Shown here: piece after piece, positions 1 to 8,695 of the stretch
How positions within the stretch are numbered: the stretch's first letter is position 1
Layout of the letters: each line of letters starts with the position of its first letter
Origin: an uncultured Porphyromonadaceae bacterium
Lineage (GTDB): Bacteria; Bacteroidota; Bacteroidia; Bacteroidales; Muribaculaceae
DNA: 64,000 nucleotides
Assembly (NCBI GenBank): GCA_900550645.1
Contig: URTA01000003.1
Coordinates: forward strand, 33,583-97,582
Reading direction: 5' to 3'
Position numbers and translations under genes: made by a program
The notes under the pieces: model-generated
Database searches by the model: none
What the model was told of the DNA's origin: nothing
Seen by the model: only the letters and a program-made list of their open reading frames with translations

Positions 1-3000
1 GCCGTCATAATCCTCGGTCTGTTCTCGCTCGCGAAACTGCCGATTGACCTCTACCCGGATATCGAGACCAACACGCTGATGGTCATAACCATGTATCCGG
101 GAGCAAGCGCGGAAGACATCGAGCAGAACGTGACAAAGCCGCTCGAGAACACCCTCAACTCCGTTGAGCACCTGAAACATATCACGTCAGCCTCACGTGA
201 GAACACCTCGGTCATTACCCTCGAGTTCGAGTACGGATACGACATCGACGTGCTGACCAACGACGTGCGCGACAAGCTCGACATGGTGAAATCGACGCTC
301 CCCGACGACAGCGAGAACCCTATCATATTCAAGTTCTCGACAGACATGATACCTATCTGCCTGCTGTCAGTACAGGCAGACGAGAGCATGCCAGGGCTGT
401 ACAAGATACTGGACGATGCCGTCGCCAACCCGCTTGCGCGTGTGGACGGCGTGGGCTCGGTGTCTATCTCGGGCGCACCCAAGCGCGAGGTACACGTCTA
501 CTGCGACCCCCAGCAGCTCGAGGCATACCACCTCAGCGTCGAGACCATTGCCTCAATCATCGGCGCGGAAAACCGCAACACCCCCGGCGGCTCGTTTGAC
601 ATCGGTTCCAACACATACGCGCTGCGTGTGCAGGGAGAATTTGACGAAACCTCCGAGCTTGCCAACATCCCCGTAGGTTCGTCCGAGGGGCGTGTGATAT
701 ACCTGCACGACGTGGCAAGAGTGGTTGACTCCCTCGAGGAACGCACGCAGGAGACATACACCGGCGGCCGCCAAGGCGCGATGATCATCATACAGAAGCA
801 GTCCGGCGCAAACTCGGTGCAGATTTCCGAAAAGGTGATGAAGATGCTGCCCAAGCTGCAACAAAACCTCCCGGCGGACGTGAAGCTCGGCGTAATCATC
901 GACACCTCCGACAACATACGCAACACCATCGCCTCGCTCGAAGAGACAGTGCTGTACGCCCTGCTGTTCGTCATGATAGTAGTGTTCATGTTCCTGGGAC
1001 GCTGGCGAGCCACCATGATTATCGTCATCACGATACCCGTCTCGCTCATCGCCTCGTTCATATACCTGTTTGCCACCGGCAACACGCTGAACATCATCTC
1101 GCTCTCGGCATTGTCCATCTCTATCGGCATGGTGGTCGATGACGCGATTGTGGTGCTTGAGAATGTTACTACCCACATCGAGCGCGGCGCAGACCCGCGG
1201 CAGGCCGCAGTGTACGGCACCAACGAGGTCGCTGTCTCCGTAATCGCCTCCACGCTGACGCTGATAGCCGTGTTCTTCCCCCTCACCATGGTGACAGGCA
1301 TGACAGGCGTGCTGTTCCGCCAGCTGGGCTGGATGGTGACTATCATGATGGTCATCTCCACCGTCTGCGCCCTCTCGCTCACGCCGATGCTCTGCAGCCA
1401 GTGGCTGAAGCTCAACGCCGTCCACAGCCGGCTGTACAACATCTTCTTCCGCCCCATAGAGCGTGCGCTCGACCGATTCGACAACGGCTACGCCTCGCTG
1501 CTGCGCCGCGTCGTGTCACACCGCACCGTGACCGTAGTGGTCTGCCTCTCGATATTCGTCGCCTCGATATTCCTTATGAAATTCGTCGGCACAGAGTTCA
1601 TTCCCACGCAGGACAACGCCCGCATAGGCGTAGACCTGGAGATGCCCATAGGCACGCGAGTGGAAGTGACCAAGGAGTCGCTGGCACGCCTCGACCAGCT
1701 GTGGCGCAAGAAATACCCGGAAATCAAGGTGCTGCAATACACCGTAGGCCCGGCAAGCTCAGACAACACCTTCGCCTCCCTCTCCGACAACGGCTCGCAC
1801 ATCGTCGAGATGAACATAGCCCTCACCGACCCGGGCGACCGCAAGCGCGGCATCAAGGAGATAGCAGACTGCATGCGACAGGACTTAACGGAGGGCTTCC
1901 CCGAGTTCAAGGTGGCGAAAGTCAACGTCGGCGGCGGACGAGGCATGTCGATGAGCGGCGAGTCCACCGTGGACTATGAGATATACGGCTACGACTTCAC
2001 GGAGACCGATTCCGTGGCGCGGCGGCTGCAGACGGTGCTGCGCAAGATACCCGGGACTGCCGACGTGTCCATATCGCGCTCTGACTACCAGCCGGAATAC
2101 CAAGTTGACTTCGACCGCGAGAAACTCGCCCTCTACGGACTGAACATGCAGACTGTGGCGATGTACCTGCGCAACCGCGTCAACGGCGCAACCGCATCGC
2201 AGTTCCGCGAGGACGGCGAGGAATACGACATCAAGGTGATGTATGACCCCGACCACCGCACAAGCATCGAGGACATCGAGAACATCACCGTCTACACCGC
2301 GCAGGGCAACCCGGTGCGCGTCAAGGAACTGGGCAAGGTGGTCGAGCGGTTCACCCCGCCGACCATAGAGCGAAAAGACCGCGAGCGCCTCATCACTGTC
2401 TCGGCTGTCGTTGACGGCGTGCCTCTAAGCGATGTCGTCACCGCCTCACAGGCCGAAATAGACAAGATGCACCTCCCCTCGGGCATCAGCATAAGCCTCG
2501 CCGGCTCGTTTGAAGACCAGCAAGACTCGTTCTCTGACCTGCTCATGCTCGGTGCACTCATCATCATACTCGTATACATCGTCATGGCGGCACAGTTCGA
2601 GTCGCTCACCTACCCGGGCATCATCATGACCTCGCTGCTGTTCGCGTTCTCCGGCGTGTTCCTGATGCTGTGGATAACCGGGCATACGCTCAACATCATG
2701 TCGATGATCGGCGCAATCATGCTCATCGGCATCGTGGTCAAGAACGGCATCGTGCTGATAGACTACATCTCTCTCAACCGCGAGCGCGGCATGAGCATAC
2801 GCCGCGCCGTAATCGACGGCGGACGCTCGCGTCTGCGCCCTGTGGTAATGACCACCCTCACGACTATCCTCGGCATGGTGCCTATGGCTATCGGCTCAGG
2901 ACAAGGCGCGGAAATGTGGAGGCCAATGGGCGTAGCCGTAATCGGCGGATTGACATTCTCGACTATCCTGACGCTGCTCTTCGTGCCGACGCTGTACTGC

Positions 3001-3096
3001 TCGTTTGCCGGGCGAGGCGTGCGTAACAAGCGCAAGAAACTGCGCCGTGAGCGGATAGCCGCATTAATCAACCAATCACAGGAGGAAATACAATGA
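1..3096 (+). CDS. RND (HAE1/AcrB-type) efflux permease, 5'-truncated by the window edge
   Basis: Inner-membrane subunit of a tripartite proton-driven efflux pump. The open frame runs from base 1, so the start lies upstream; 1031 residues are visible and probably only a short first segment is missing, since the visible protein begins inside TM1 just before the family motif LPIDLYPDIE. The TM4 proton-relay acidic pair is visible in GMVVDDAIVVLENV (about residues 377-390), and a second TM bundle occurs near 845-1000 (IVMAAQFESLTYPGIIM). Two large periplasmic loops separate the bundles, as expected for duplicated RND architecture. The C-terminus ends in a basic tail (RNKRKKLRRERIAA). Its stop overlaps the start of the PII-like gene. 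The adaptor and outer-membrane factor would be expected upstream, outside this window. Substrate cannot be read from sequence. Confidence 0.93.
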   Translation, partial: AVIILGLFSLAKLPIDLYPDIETNTLMVITMYPGASAEDIEQNVTKPLENTLNSVEHLKHITSASRENTSVITLEFEYGYDIDVLTNDVRDKLDMVKSTLPDDSENPIIFKFSTDMIPICLLSVQADESMPGLYKILDDAVANPLARVDGVGSVSISGAPKREVHVYCDPQQLEAYHLSVETIASIIGAENRNTPGGSFDIGSNTYALRVQGEFDETSELANIPVGSSEGRVIYLHDVARVVDSLEERTQETYTGGRQGAMIIIQKQSGANSVQISEKVMKMLPKLQQNLPADVKLGVIIDTSDNIRNTIASLEETVLYALLFVMIVVFMFLGRWRATMIIVITIPVSLIASFIYLFATGNTLNIISLSALSISIGMVVDDAIVVLENVTTHIERGADPRQAAVYGTNEVAVSVIASTLTLIAVFFPLTMVTGMTGVLFRQLGWMVTIMMVISTVCALSLTPMLCSQWLKLNAVHSRLYNIFFRPIERALDRFDNGYASLLRRVVSHRTVTVVVCLSIFVASIFLMKFVGTEFIPTQDNARIGVDLEMPIGTRVEVTKESLARLDQLWRKKYPEIKVLQYTVGPASSDNTFASLSDNGSHIVEMNIALTDPGDRKRGIKEIADCMRQDLTEGFPEFKVAKVNVGGGRGMSMSGESTVDYEIYGYDFTETDSVARRLQTVLRKIPGTADVSISRSDYQPEYQVDFDREKLALYGLNMQTVAMYLRNRVNGATASQFREDGEEYDIKVMYDPDHRTSIEDIENITVYTAQGNPVRVKELGKVVERFTPPTIERKDRERLITVSAVVDGVPLSDVVTASQAEIDKMHLPSGISISLAGSFEDQQDSFSDLLMLGALIIILVYIVMAAQFESLTYPGIIMTSLLFAFSGVFLMLWITGHTLNIMSMIGAIMLIGIVVKNGIVLIDYISLNRERGMSIRRAVIDGGRSRLRPVVMTTLTTILGMVPMAIGSGQGAEMWRPMGVAVIGGLTFSTILTLLFVPTLYCSFAGRGVRNKRKKLRRERIAALINQSQEEIQ

Positions 3097-3386
3097 AATC
3101 CATATTGATAGCATACGACCAGGCACACTATGAGGGCATCATAGACGTGCTGACACGCAGCAACTGCCGAGGCTTCACCGCTGTTGACACGGTGCGCGGA
3201 CGCGGCAGCGTATCGGGAGACCCGCATTACGGCTCACACGCATGGCCTTCACTCGCCGGCGCAATCATAACCGTGGTCGAGGACGAAAAGGTGGACTCGC
3301 TGCTCGCGCAGCTGCACGCCCTCGACGAGAACAAGCCGCTGCTCGGCCTGCGGGCTTTCGTGTGGAACATCGAAAAAAGCATCTGA
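3093..3386 (+). CDS. Small PII-like (ferredoxin-fold) protein linked to RND pump
   Basis: A 97-residue cytosolic protein starting inside the last codons of the efflux permease (ATGA overlap), so it is almost certainly translationally coupled to it. The N-terminal MKSILIAYDQAHYEGIIDVL strand-helix and the following glycine-rich loop with GDPHYGSHAWP (about residues 44-54) resemble trimeric PII-like proteins; a short second half (AIITVVEDEKVDSLLAQL) completes the beta-alpha-beta repeat. PII and PII-like proteins sense small ligands and bind membrane transporters, so regulation of the adjacent pump is a reasonable inference, not shown. The uridylylated tyrosine signature of classical GlnB is not recognisable. 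Followed five bases later by tsaE. Confidence 0.72.
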   Translation: MKSILIAYDQAHYEGIIDVLTRSNCRGFTAVDTVRGRGSVSGDPHYGSHAWPSLAGAIITVVEDEKVDSLLAQLHALDENKPLLGLRAFVWNIEKSI

Positions 3387-3391
3387 CTGAC

Positions 3392-3808
3392 ATGGAAATC
3401 AAAATATCCTCGCTTGCCGGACTGCCAGCCGCCGCATGCACGTTCATAGGCGCAATCGGAGACCGCCGCGTCTTCACGTTTGACGCGCCAATGGGCGCAG
3501 GCAAGACCACGTTCATTGCCGAAGTGTGCCGCCAGCTCGGTGTAACCGAAGCAGTCAATTCCCCCTCATTCAGCATCATCAACGAGTATCTCGACGCACA
3601 GGGCAACACCATTTACCACTTCGACTTCTACCGCCTCGAGAGCGCGGCGGAAGCCGAGGAGATAGGCGCGGAAGACTATTTCTATTCCGGTGCGCTGTGC
3701 CTCATAGAATGGCCGGAGCGCGTCGCTGCGATTATCCCCGAGGATGCAGTGCCGGTACGCATTGAAGTCGGCGAGGACGGCTCGCGCACAATATCGCTGC
3801 CGTCATGA
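3392..3808 (+). CDS. tsaE: tRNA threonylcarbamoyladenosine biosynthesis ATPase TsaE
   Basis: P-loop ATPase that supports the TsaB/TsaD complex making t6A37 in ANN-decoding tRNAs; essential in most bacteria and cytosolic. The 138-residue product has the Walker A motif GAGKTT at residues 35-40, the family NSPSF segment near 55-59, YHFDFYRL near 77-84, and the C-terminal IEWPERV signature. A longer in-frame extension back to 3242 exists but overlaps the PII-like gene in another frame and gives a low-complexity Arg/Ala stretch, so the ATG at 3392 is preferred. The stop overlaps birA by four bases. Confidence 0.95.
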   Translation: MEIKISSLAGLPAAACTFIGAIGDRRVFTFDAPMGAGKTTFIAEVCRQLGVTEAVNSPSFSIINEYLDAQGNTIYHFDFYRLESAAEAEEIGAEDYFYSGALCLIEWPERVAAIIPEDAVPVRIEVGEDGSRTISLPS

Positions 3809-4536
3809 ACAGGATAACATTGCCCCGGGTGCAATCCACCAACACCTGGCTGTCTGAACACGCCGAGGGACTGCCGTCTATGACCGTAGTGACTACGCCA
3901 TGCCAAGGCGCGGGGCGCGGCCAACGCGGCAACTCGTGGGAGTCGGAAGACGGCAAGAACCTGAACTTCAGCATGCTGTGGCTGCCCGACGAGTTCCCTG
4001 CCGTATGCCAGTTTGCCGTCAGCGAAGCCGTCGCTCTCTCCGTGTCAGACACCCTCGAGGGCTGCGGCATCACCGCCCGCGTGAAATGGCCTAACGACAT
4101 CTATGTCGGCGACCGCAAGATAAGCGGCATACTGATAGAACACTCCGTCACCGGGCGCAACATCACGCAGACAGTCATCGGCGTGGGGCTGAACGTCAAC
4201 CAGCTCCGCTTCCTCTCCGACGCGCCCAACCCGGTCTCCATGGCAATGCTGACAGGCAGGGAGTTCTCGGTTGACGACGTGTGCGAGACACTCGCCGCGC
4301 ACATCGAGCGGCGGCTGCACAGCACTGCTGACCCAGCCTCACGGCCCCAGCTGCACGCCGAATACATGGAGAAGCTGTGGCGAGGCGACGGACGCATGTA
4401 CCAGTTCGCCACCCCCGACGGCCGCCGTTTCAGCGCAGCGATAGCCGGTGTGGCGAGTGACGGCATGCTCACGCTCATGGACGATAGCGGAGCGATGCGC
4501 ACATACGCCTTCAAGGAAGTGTCGTTCATCCTCTGA
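3805..4536 (+). CDS. birA: Biotin--[acetyl-CoA-carboxylase] ligase (BirA catalytic type)
   Basis: Activates biotin with ATP and transfers it to a lysine of biotin carboxyl carrier proteins. The 243-residue protein carries the biotinyl-AMP loop GRGQRGNSW (residues 37-45), KWPNDIYVGDRKISG (about 94-108, including the catalytic lysines) and a short C-terminal SH3-like domain. It lacks the N-terminal winged-helix of E. coli BirA, so it is a monofunctional ligase and should not repress biotin genes. It begins four bases before the tsaE stop, forming a PII-like/tsaE/birA run behind the efflux pump. Confidence 0.95.
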   Translation: MNRITLPRVQSTNTWLSEHAEGLPSMTVVTTPCQGAGRGQRGNSWESEDGKNLNFSMLWLPDEFPAVCQFAVSEAVALSVSDTLEGCGITARVKWPNDIYVGDRKISGILIEHSVTGRNITQTVIGVGLNVNQLRFLSDAPNPVSMAMLTGREFSVDDVCETLAAHIERRLHSTADPASRPQLHAEYMEKLWRGDGRMYQFATPDGRRFSAAIAGVASDGMLTLMDDSGAMRTYAFKEVSFIL

Positions 4537-4609
4537 CCCTCGCCTCCAGGGCTGCCCTGTATTTGCTCAAGCGATTTCTGACTCTATCGCACATGTTCTT
4601 TCACTATTA

Positions 4610-5533
4610 TCAAGAGTGTTTCTTGTTTAGGGAAGAAAGCGAAGCGAGGTACTGCGTGGGGGTGATGCCGACTGTCTTGCGGAACATGCGGCTCAGGTGC
4701 TGCGGATACTCGAAGCCGAGGTCGTATGCCGTCTGCGCTATCCCTTTGCCGCCGGCAAGGCTGTCCTTTGCCATGGCAATCACACGGCGGCGTATGTAAT
4801 TGCCGGCAGTCTCGCCGGTGGTCTTCTTCACCAAGTCGCCGAAATAGTTGGGCGACATCGACAACCTGTCGGCGCAGTACTGCACCGAGGGGATGCCAAG
4901 CGTCAACTGCAGCTTGTCCTCGAAATAGTCCTGCAACAGGGCATTGAAGCGCACGAGAATGTCCGAGTTCTCAAGTTTGCGCGTCACGAACTGGCGGTTG
5001 TAGAACCGCTGGCAATAGTTGAGCGTCAGCTCTATGTAGCCAACGAGTATGGCGTCCTGCACCGCGTCGCGCTGCTTGCGCAGCTCGTCCTGCATCTGCC
5101 GCATCAGCGACTCCAGTACCGCCCTCTCCTCGTCAGTAGTGTGCAGAGCCTCGTTGACACGGTAGTCGAAAAATGTATAGTCGCGTATCGAACGCTCAAG
5201 GTGAGTGCCTCGTATCAGGTCAGGGTGGAACAGCAACGCCCAGCCGTTGATTGCAATGCGCTGGCCGTCATCCTCCTTTCCGCCGATTTGCCCTGGAGCC
5301 ACGCAGATGACCGCGCCCTTGCGGTAGTCATAGCGGCCGCAGCCGTAGCGCAAGTCCAGCTCCGCCGCATCGTGGAAGAACAAGCCGTAGACACTGTAAT
5401 CGTTCAGGCTTGAACGTATCGGCGATACGGCGGAATAGTCAATTACGCTGACCAGCGGATGCGTGTCCTTGTGACCCACGAAACTGCTGTAGTCGCTCAC
5501 ATTGCGCACTTTCAGGATATTAGCCATAAGCAT
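4610..5533 (-). CDS. AraC-family transcriptional regulator
   Basis: A 307-residue DNA-binding protein. The N-terminal ~180 residues look like an AraC-type ligand-sensing region (GLFFHDAAELDLRYGCGRYD, VAPGQIG) and the C-terminal ~100 residues form the paired helix-turn-helix: YCADRLSMSPNYFGDLVKK is the first HTH and GIAQTAYDLGFEYPQHLSRMF the second, ending with the usual G-x-TPTQYL. Start taken at the ATG at 5533; an internal ATG two codons later is equally possible. It is divergent from the small ORF/CMD-cupin/flavodoxin genes and is the likely controller of that unit, a common arrangement for this family. Ligand unknown. Confidence 0.92.
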   Translation of the reverse strand: MLMANILKVRNVSDYSSFVGHKDTHPLVSVIDYSAVSPIRSSLNDYSVYGLFFHDAAELDLRYGCGRYDYRKGAVICVAPGQIGGKEDDGQRIAINGWALLFHPDLIRGTHLERSIRDYTFFDYRVNEALHTTDEERAVLESLMRQMQDELRKQRDAVQDAILVGYIELTLNYCQRFYNRQFVTRKLENSDILVRFNALLQDYFEDKLQLTLGIPSVQYCADRLSMSPNYFGDLVKKTTGETAGNYIRRRVIAMAKDSLAGGKGIAQTAYDLGFEYPQHLSRMFRKTVGITPTQYLASLSSLNKKHS

Positions 5534-5550
5534 CTAATTGGTTTCGATTG

Positions 5551-5582
5551 CAAATATAGCGCATAATACGGAATTACAGCAA
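5551..5582 (-). promoter_or_regulatory. Promoter of the AraC-family gene
   Basis: On the minus strand TATATTTG (5551-5558) fits the Bacteroidota -7 consensus TAnnTTTG, with TTG at 5580-5582 as the -33 element and a 21-bp spacer. It ends 18 bp upstream of the AraC start. Confidence 0.6.
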
Positions 5583-5666
5583 TCGACTCCCAAATTTTCC
5601 AGGTTCGCAGGGGAAATGGGTATAGATTTCGGGATTTTGTGTACGCTCTTTGGCGGTTCACAGCAC

Positions 5667-5674
5667 TAACTTTG
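5667..5674 (+). promoter_or_regulatory. -7 element upstream of the small ORF / CMD-cupin unit
   Basis: TAACTTTG matches the Bacteroidota -7 consensus and lies 19 bp before the ATG at 5693. No -33 TTG at the usual 19-21 bp distance was found, which fits a promoter needing an activator such as the divergent AraC protein (inference). Confidence 0.55.
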
Positions 5675-5692
5675 CATCGTAAAACAACAGTT

Positions 5693-5908
5693 ATGGACAG
5701 TTCGACCGACATACCCGCAGAATTGCTTGACGACGAGGCCGTGCGCTTCATCGCTGGGCGGCACAATCTCCCTGCCTGTGAAATGCTATCATGCTTCATG
5801 CGGCAGGGAGATGCCGCTGCCGAGCAGCTGCATCTCGAGGAGAACGAGGTTGAGATAATGCGCGGGCTTGTCGGCCGCTGCCATGGGCAAAACCATAAAA
5901 CATTATAA
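5693..5908 (+). CDS. Small hypothetical protein (71 aa)
   Basis: A short acidic protein starting at the ATG just downstream of a TAACTTTG promoter element and ending three bases before the next gene. No signal peptide or membrane segment is visible. The sequence MDSSTDIPAELLDDEAVRF begins an all-helical, Glu/Asp-rich chain with a central CEMLSCF. A longer in-frame start at 5639 would lie upstream of the -7 box and is rejected. Its placement between promoter and the CMD-cupin gene suggests it is a real co-transcribed gene; I do not recognise a family or function. Confidence 0.55.
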   Translation: MDSSTDIPAELLDDEAVRFIAGRHNLPACEMLSCFMRQGDAAAEQLHLEENEVEIMRGLVGRCHGQNHKTL

Positions 5909-5911
5909 CTC

Positions 5912-6724
5912 ATGAAGAAAACCGTTCTATTATTGATAACCTGTATTCTAACACTTAATGTCATGGCACAGAAAAAGATAGTACAGACAGCCGGACGGAC
6001 GCAGCTGGGCGAGTTCGCTCCCAAGTTCGCAGAGCTGAATGACGATGTCCTCTTCGGCGAGGTATGGAGCCGCACCGACAAACTCGGACTGCGCGACCGC
6101 AGCCTGGTGACGATAACTTCGCTCATCAGCCAGGGCATCACCGACAGTTCGCTGACGTTCCACTTGCAGTCGGCCAAGAGCAACGGCATAACACGTACAG
6201 AGATAGCTGAAATCATCACGCACATAGGCTTCTACGCCGGCTGGCCAAAAGCGTGGGCTGCGTTCCGCCAAGCCAAGGACGTGTGGGCTGAAGATACCGC
6301 CGCAAACCCCAAGGCGCAGTTCCAGAACGAGATGATCTTTCCGATAGGCGAACCCAACACGGCTTACGCCAAGTACTTCACTGGCAACAGCTATCTTGCT
6401 CCCGTATCACGCGAGCAGGTGAACATCTCCAACGTGACATTCGAGCCGCGCTGCCGCAACAACTGGCACATACACCATGCCTCAAAAGGTGGCGGACAGA
6501 TGCTAATCGGCGTAGCCGGACGCGGCTGGTACCAAGAGGAGGGCAAGCCCGCAGTTGAAATCCTCCCGGGCACGGTAATCCATATTCCCGCCAACGTGAA
6601 GCATTGGCACGGCGCAGCCGCCGACAGCTGGTTTGCACACCTCGCATTTGAGGTTGCCGGCGAGGACACGTCAAACGAGTGGCTCGAGCCTGTCACAGAC
6701 GAGGAATACGACAAACTGAAATAA
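5912..6724 (+). CDS. Secreted carboxymuconolactone decarboxylase/cupin fusion protein
   Basis: A 270-residue protein with a clear N-terminal signal peptide (MKKTVLLLITCILTLNVMAQ). Residues ~25-130 form a carboxymuconolactone decarboxylase (AhpD-like) domain (DRSLVTITSLISQGITDS, EIAEIITHIGFYAGWPKAW), and residues ~165-250 a cupin barrel with metal-binding-type histidines (HIHHASKGGGQML, HIPANVKHWHG). The AhpD CxxC redox pair is absent from the decarboxylase-like part, so peroxidase-reductant activity is unlikely. Such CMD-cupin fusions are found in Bacteroidota next to flavodoxins and AraC regulators, as here. Substrate unknown; export to the periplasm is inferred from the signal peptide. Confidence 0.85.
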   Translation: MKKTVLLLITCILTLNVMAQKKIVQTAGRTQLGEFAPKFAELNDDVLFGEVWSRTDKLGLRDRSLVTITSLISQGITDSSLTFHLQSAKSNGITRTEIAEIITHIGFYAGWPKAWAAFRQAKDVWAEDTAANPKAQFQNEMIFPIGEPNTAYAKYFTGNSYLAPVSREQVNISNVTFEPRCRNNWHIHHASKGGGQMLIGVAGRGWYQEEGKPAVEILPGTVIHIPANVKHWHGAAADSWFAHLAFEVAGEDTSNEWLEPVTDEEYDKLK

Positions 6725-6739
6725 CAAACTATCATACCC

Positions 6740-7321
6740 ATGCGCAACTACATGAGCAAGTTATTGATCGCACTGCTGGCAGTGGTGGGCATCACTACGA
6801 CAGTCTGTGCTAAACAGAACAAGGAAATGAACGACAACAGCAAACAAGAGAGCAAGAAGGTGCTCGTAGCATATTTCTCGGCTACCGGCACCACCAAGGC
6901 AGCGGCGGAGAAACTCGCCAAGGCAGCCGACGCAGACCTGTATGAGATAGCCCCCGCCCAGGCATACACCGCAGCTGACCTGGACTGGCATGACAAGACA
7001 TCTCGCAGCACCGTCGAGATGCAAGACCCGAAATCTCGTCCCGAAATCGGAGGCAAGCAAATCAACACCGACAGCTACGACACAGTGTTCATCGGCTTCC
7101 CGATATGGTGGTATGTCGCTCCGCGCATCATCAACACATTCATCGAGAGCCACGACCTGAAAGGGAAAGCCATCTACCTGTTCGCCACCTCAGGCGGCAG
7201 TACAGTTGACGGCAGCCTGAAGGAGCTGAAGAAGGAGTATCCCGAACTCGACTTCCGGGGATGCCGCCTCCTCAACGACGACAAGGCACAGGAATGGGTC
7301 AACACCCTCAACATGAAATAA
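6740..7321 (+). CDS. Exported flavodoxin
   Basis: A 193-residue FMN-binding electron carrier. After a hydrophobic export signal ending near VCAKQ, the flavodoxin fold begins with KVLVAYFSATGTTKAAAEKL (phosphate-binding loop SATGTTK) and continues to the isoalloxazine loop GFPIWWYVAPRI and the 90s-like loop FATSGGSTV. Flavodoxins are normally cytosolic; this one follows a secreted CMD-cupin protein by 15 bp and has its own leader, so the pair may work together in the periplasm (inference). A second ATG at 6752 would give a shorter signal peptide. No terminator is obvious downstream. Confidence 0.88.
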   Translation: MRNYMSKLLIALLAVVGITTTVCAKQNKEMNDNSKQESKKVLVAYFSATGTTKAAAEKLAKAADADLYEIAPAQAYTAADLDWHDKTSRSTVEMQDPKSRPEIGGKQINTDSYDTVFIGFPIWWYVAPRIINTFIESHDLKGKAIYLFATSGGSTVDGSLKELKKEYPELDFRGCRLLNDDKAQEWVNTLNMK

Positions 7322-7402
7322 CCGACCATCATAACAATACCGAAAGACTGTCCGAAAGAGCGTGCAAACATCACTTTTTCAGGCAGTTTTTCGTTTCCCG
7401 AC

Positions 7403-7433
7403 TTTGCAGCCCCATTTATTTTGACTATTTTTG
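7403..7433 (+). promoter_or_regulatory. Promoter of the ATPase/TonB receptor/DUF362 run
   Basis: TTTG (7403-7406), a 19-bp spacer and TATTTTTG (7426-7433) match the Bacteroidota -33/-7 consensus. The ATG at 7498 lies 64 bp downstream, leaving a leader of roughly 55-60 nt. Confidence 0.65.
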
Positions 7434-7497
7434 CACCAAGAGAATACTCAACGCATTGAGCAACAATGCACAGCAGATTGAGTAAAACTGCAAACAC

Positions 7498-8682
7498 ATG
7501 TTCAAACGTTCTGAATACAAAGTGATTAAAGCACGCCTTGAAGAACCACGAAAGTTCTTGCAGGTGGTCATGGGAGCGCGGCAAGTGGGCAAGTCAACCG
7601 TCGTAAAGCAAGTGTTGAACGACTTGGGCCTGCCCTACAGGTTCTTCTCTGCAGACAACGTGCCGGCATCAGACAACAGTTGGATATCAGGCTGCTGGGC
7701 AGCTGTCCGCACCTTGAAGGACAGCCAGCATCACGACACCATGATACTCGTGATAGACGAGATACAGAAGATACCCAACTGGAGCGAGGCTGTCAAAAAG
7801 GAATGGGACGACGATACGTTCCATGACCGCGACATCCGCGTCCTCCTTCTGGGCAGCAGCCGCGTCATGCTCGAAAAGGGGCTGTCGGAATCGCTAGCCG
7901 GCCGCTTTGAGGAGATACGCATGAGCCACTGGACATATCCCGAAATGAGGGACTGCTTCGGCTTCTCCGTAGACCAGTATCTGTACTACGGCGGCTATCC
8001 GGGAGCTGCGCCGCTGGCTGACGACTTGGACCGCTACCAGCAATACATACAGTCCGCAATCATCGACTCGACAATCAACCGGGACATTCTCATGGACACC
8101 CCGGTCGGCAAGCCGGCATTGCTGCGCCAGACGTTTGAACTCGGAGCTGCCTATTCCGGGGAACTGCTGTCACTGACCAAAATGGCAGGGTCGCTCCAGG
8201 ATGCGGGCAACACCACAACCATTGCCGCATACATCAACCTGCTCGACGAGTGCGGAGTGCTGTGCGGGCTTCATAAATACAGCATCGACATGGCTCGGCG
8301 CAAGTCGAGCATCCCGAAGCTGCAAGTCTACAACAACGCCCTGAAAACCGCATACAGCCCTTTGACATTTGAGCAAGCGGTGCTTGACCGCAGGGCTTGG
8401 GGGAGGATATTCGAGTCCGGGATCGGAGCACACCTCGTCAGCCAGGCCTTCACACACCGCTTCGAAGTATTCTACTGGCGTGACGGCAATGACGAGGTTG
8501 ACTATGTGCTGCGCAAGAAAGGGTCGGTCATCGCCATTGAGGTCAAAAGCAACCAGGTGAAGCAATCCTCCGGGCTGGAGACATTCAGAGTGAAGTTCAA
8601 CCCGAAACGGGCGTTCATCGTCGGCGAGGGAGGCATCAGAGTTGAGGAGTTCCTGACTATTGACATAAACAGCTTATTCTGA
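7498..8682 (+). CDS. P-loop ATPase with DUF4143-type C-terminal domain
   Basis: A 394-residue cytosolic protein. Walker A is GARQVGKST (residues 26-34), Walker B ILVIDEIQKI (about 82-91), followed by a sensor-like LLLGSSRV. The C-terminal part matches the DUF4143 half of this family and includes NDEVDYVL...IAIEVKSN, which resembles a PD-(D/E)xK nuclease-fold core. Family members are abundant in Bacteroidota and archaea, usually of unknown function and often mobile in distribution. Thirteen bases separate it from the TonB receptor, so they may be co-transcribed, although a functional link is doubtful. A distant relative lies at 50016-51278. Confidence 0.9.
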   Translation: MFKRSEYKVIKARLEEPRKFLQVVMGARQVGKSTVVKQVLNDLGLPYRFFSADNVPASDNSWISGCWAAVRTLKDSQHHDTMILVIDEIQKIPNWSEAVKKEWDDDTFHDRDIRVLLLGSSRVMLEKGLSESLAGRFEEIRMSHWTYPEMRDCFGFSVDQYLYYGGYPGAAPLADDLDRYQQYIQSAIIDSTINRDILMDTPVGKPALLRQTFELGAAYSGELLSLTKMAGSLQDAGNTTTIAAYINLLDECGVLCGLHKYSIDMARRKSSIPKLQVYNNALKTAYSPLTFEQAVLDRRAWGRIFESGIGAHLVSQAFTHRFEVFYWRDGNDEVDYVLRKKGSVIAIEVKSNQVKQSSGLETFRVKFNPKRAFIVGEGGIRVEEFLTIDINSLF

Positions 8683-8695
8683 ACAAGAAAAGACA

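Noticed and set aside
498..1484. 328-codon open frame antisense to the RND permease
   Set aside because: Shadow of a strongly supported gene, composition-driven, no recognisable domain.
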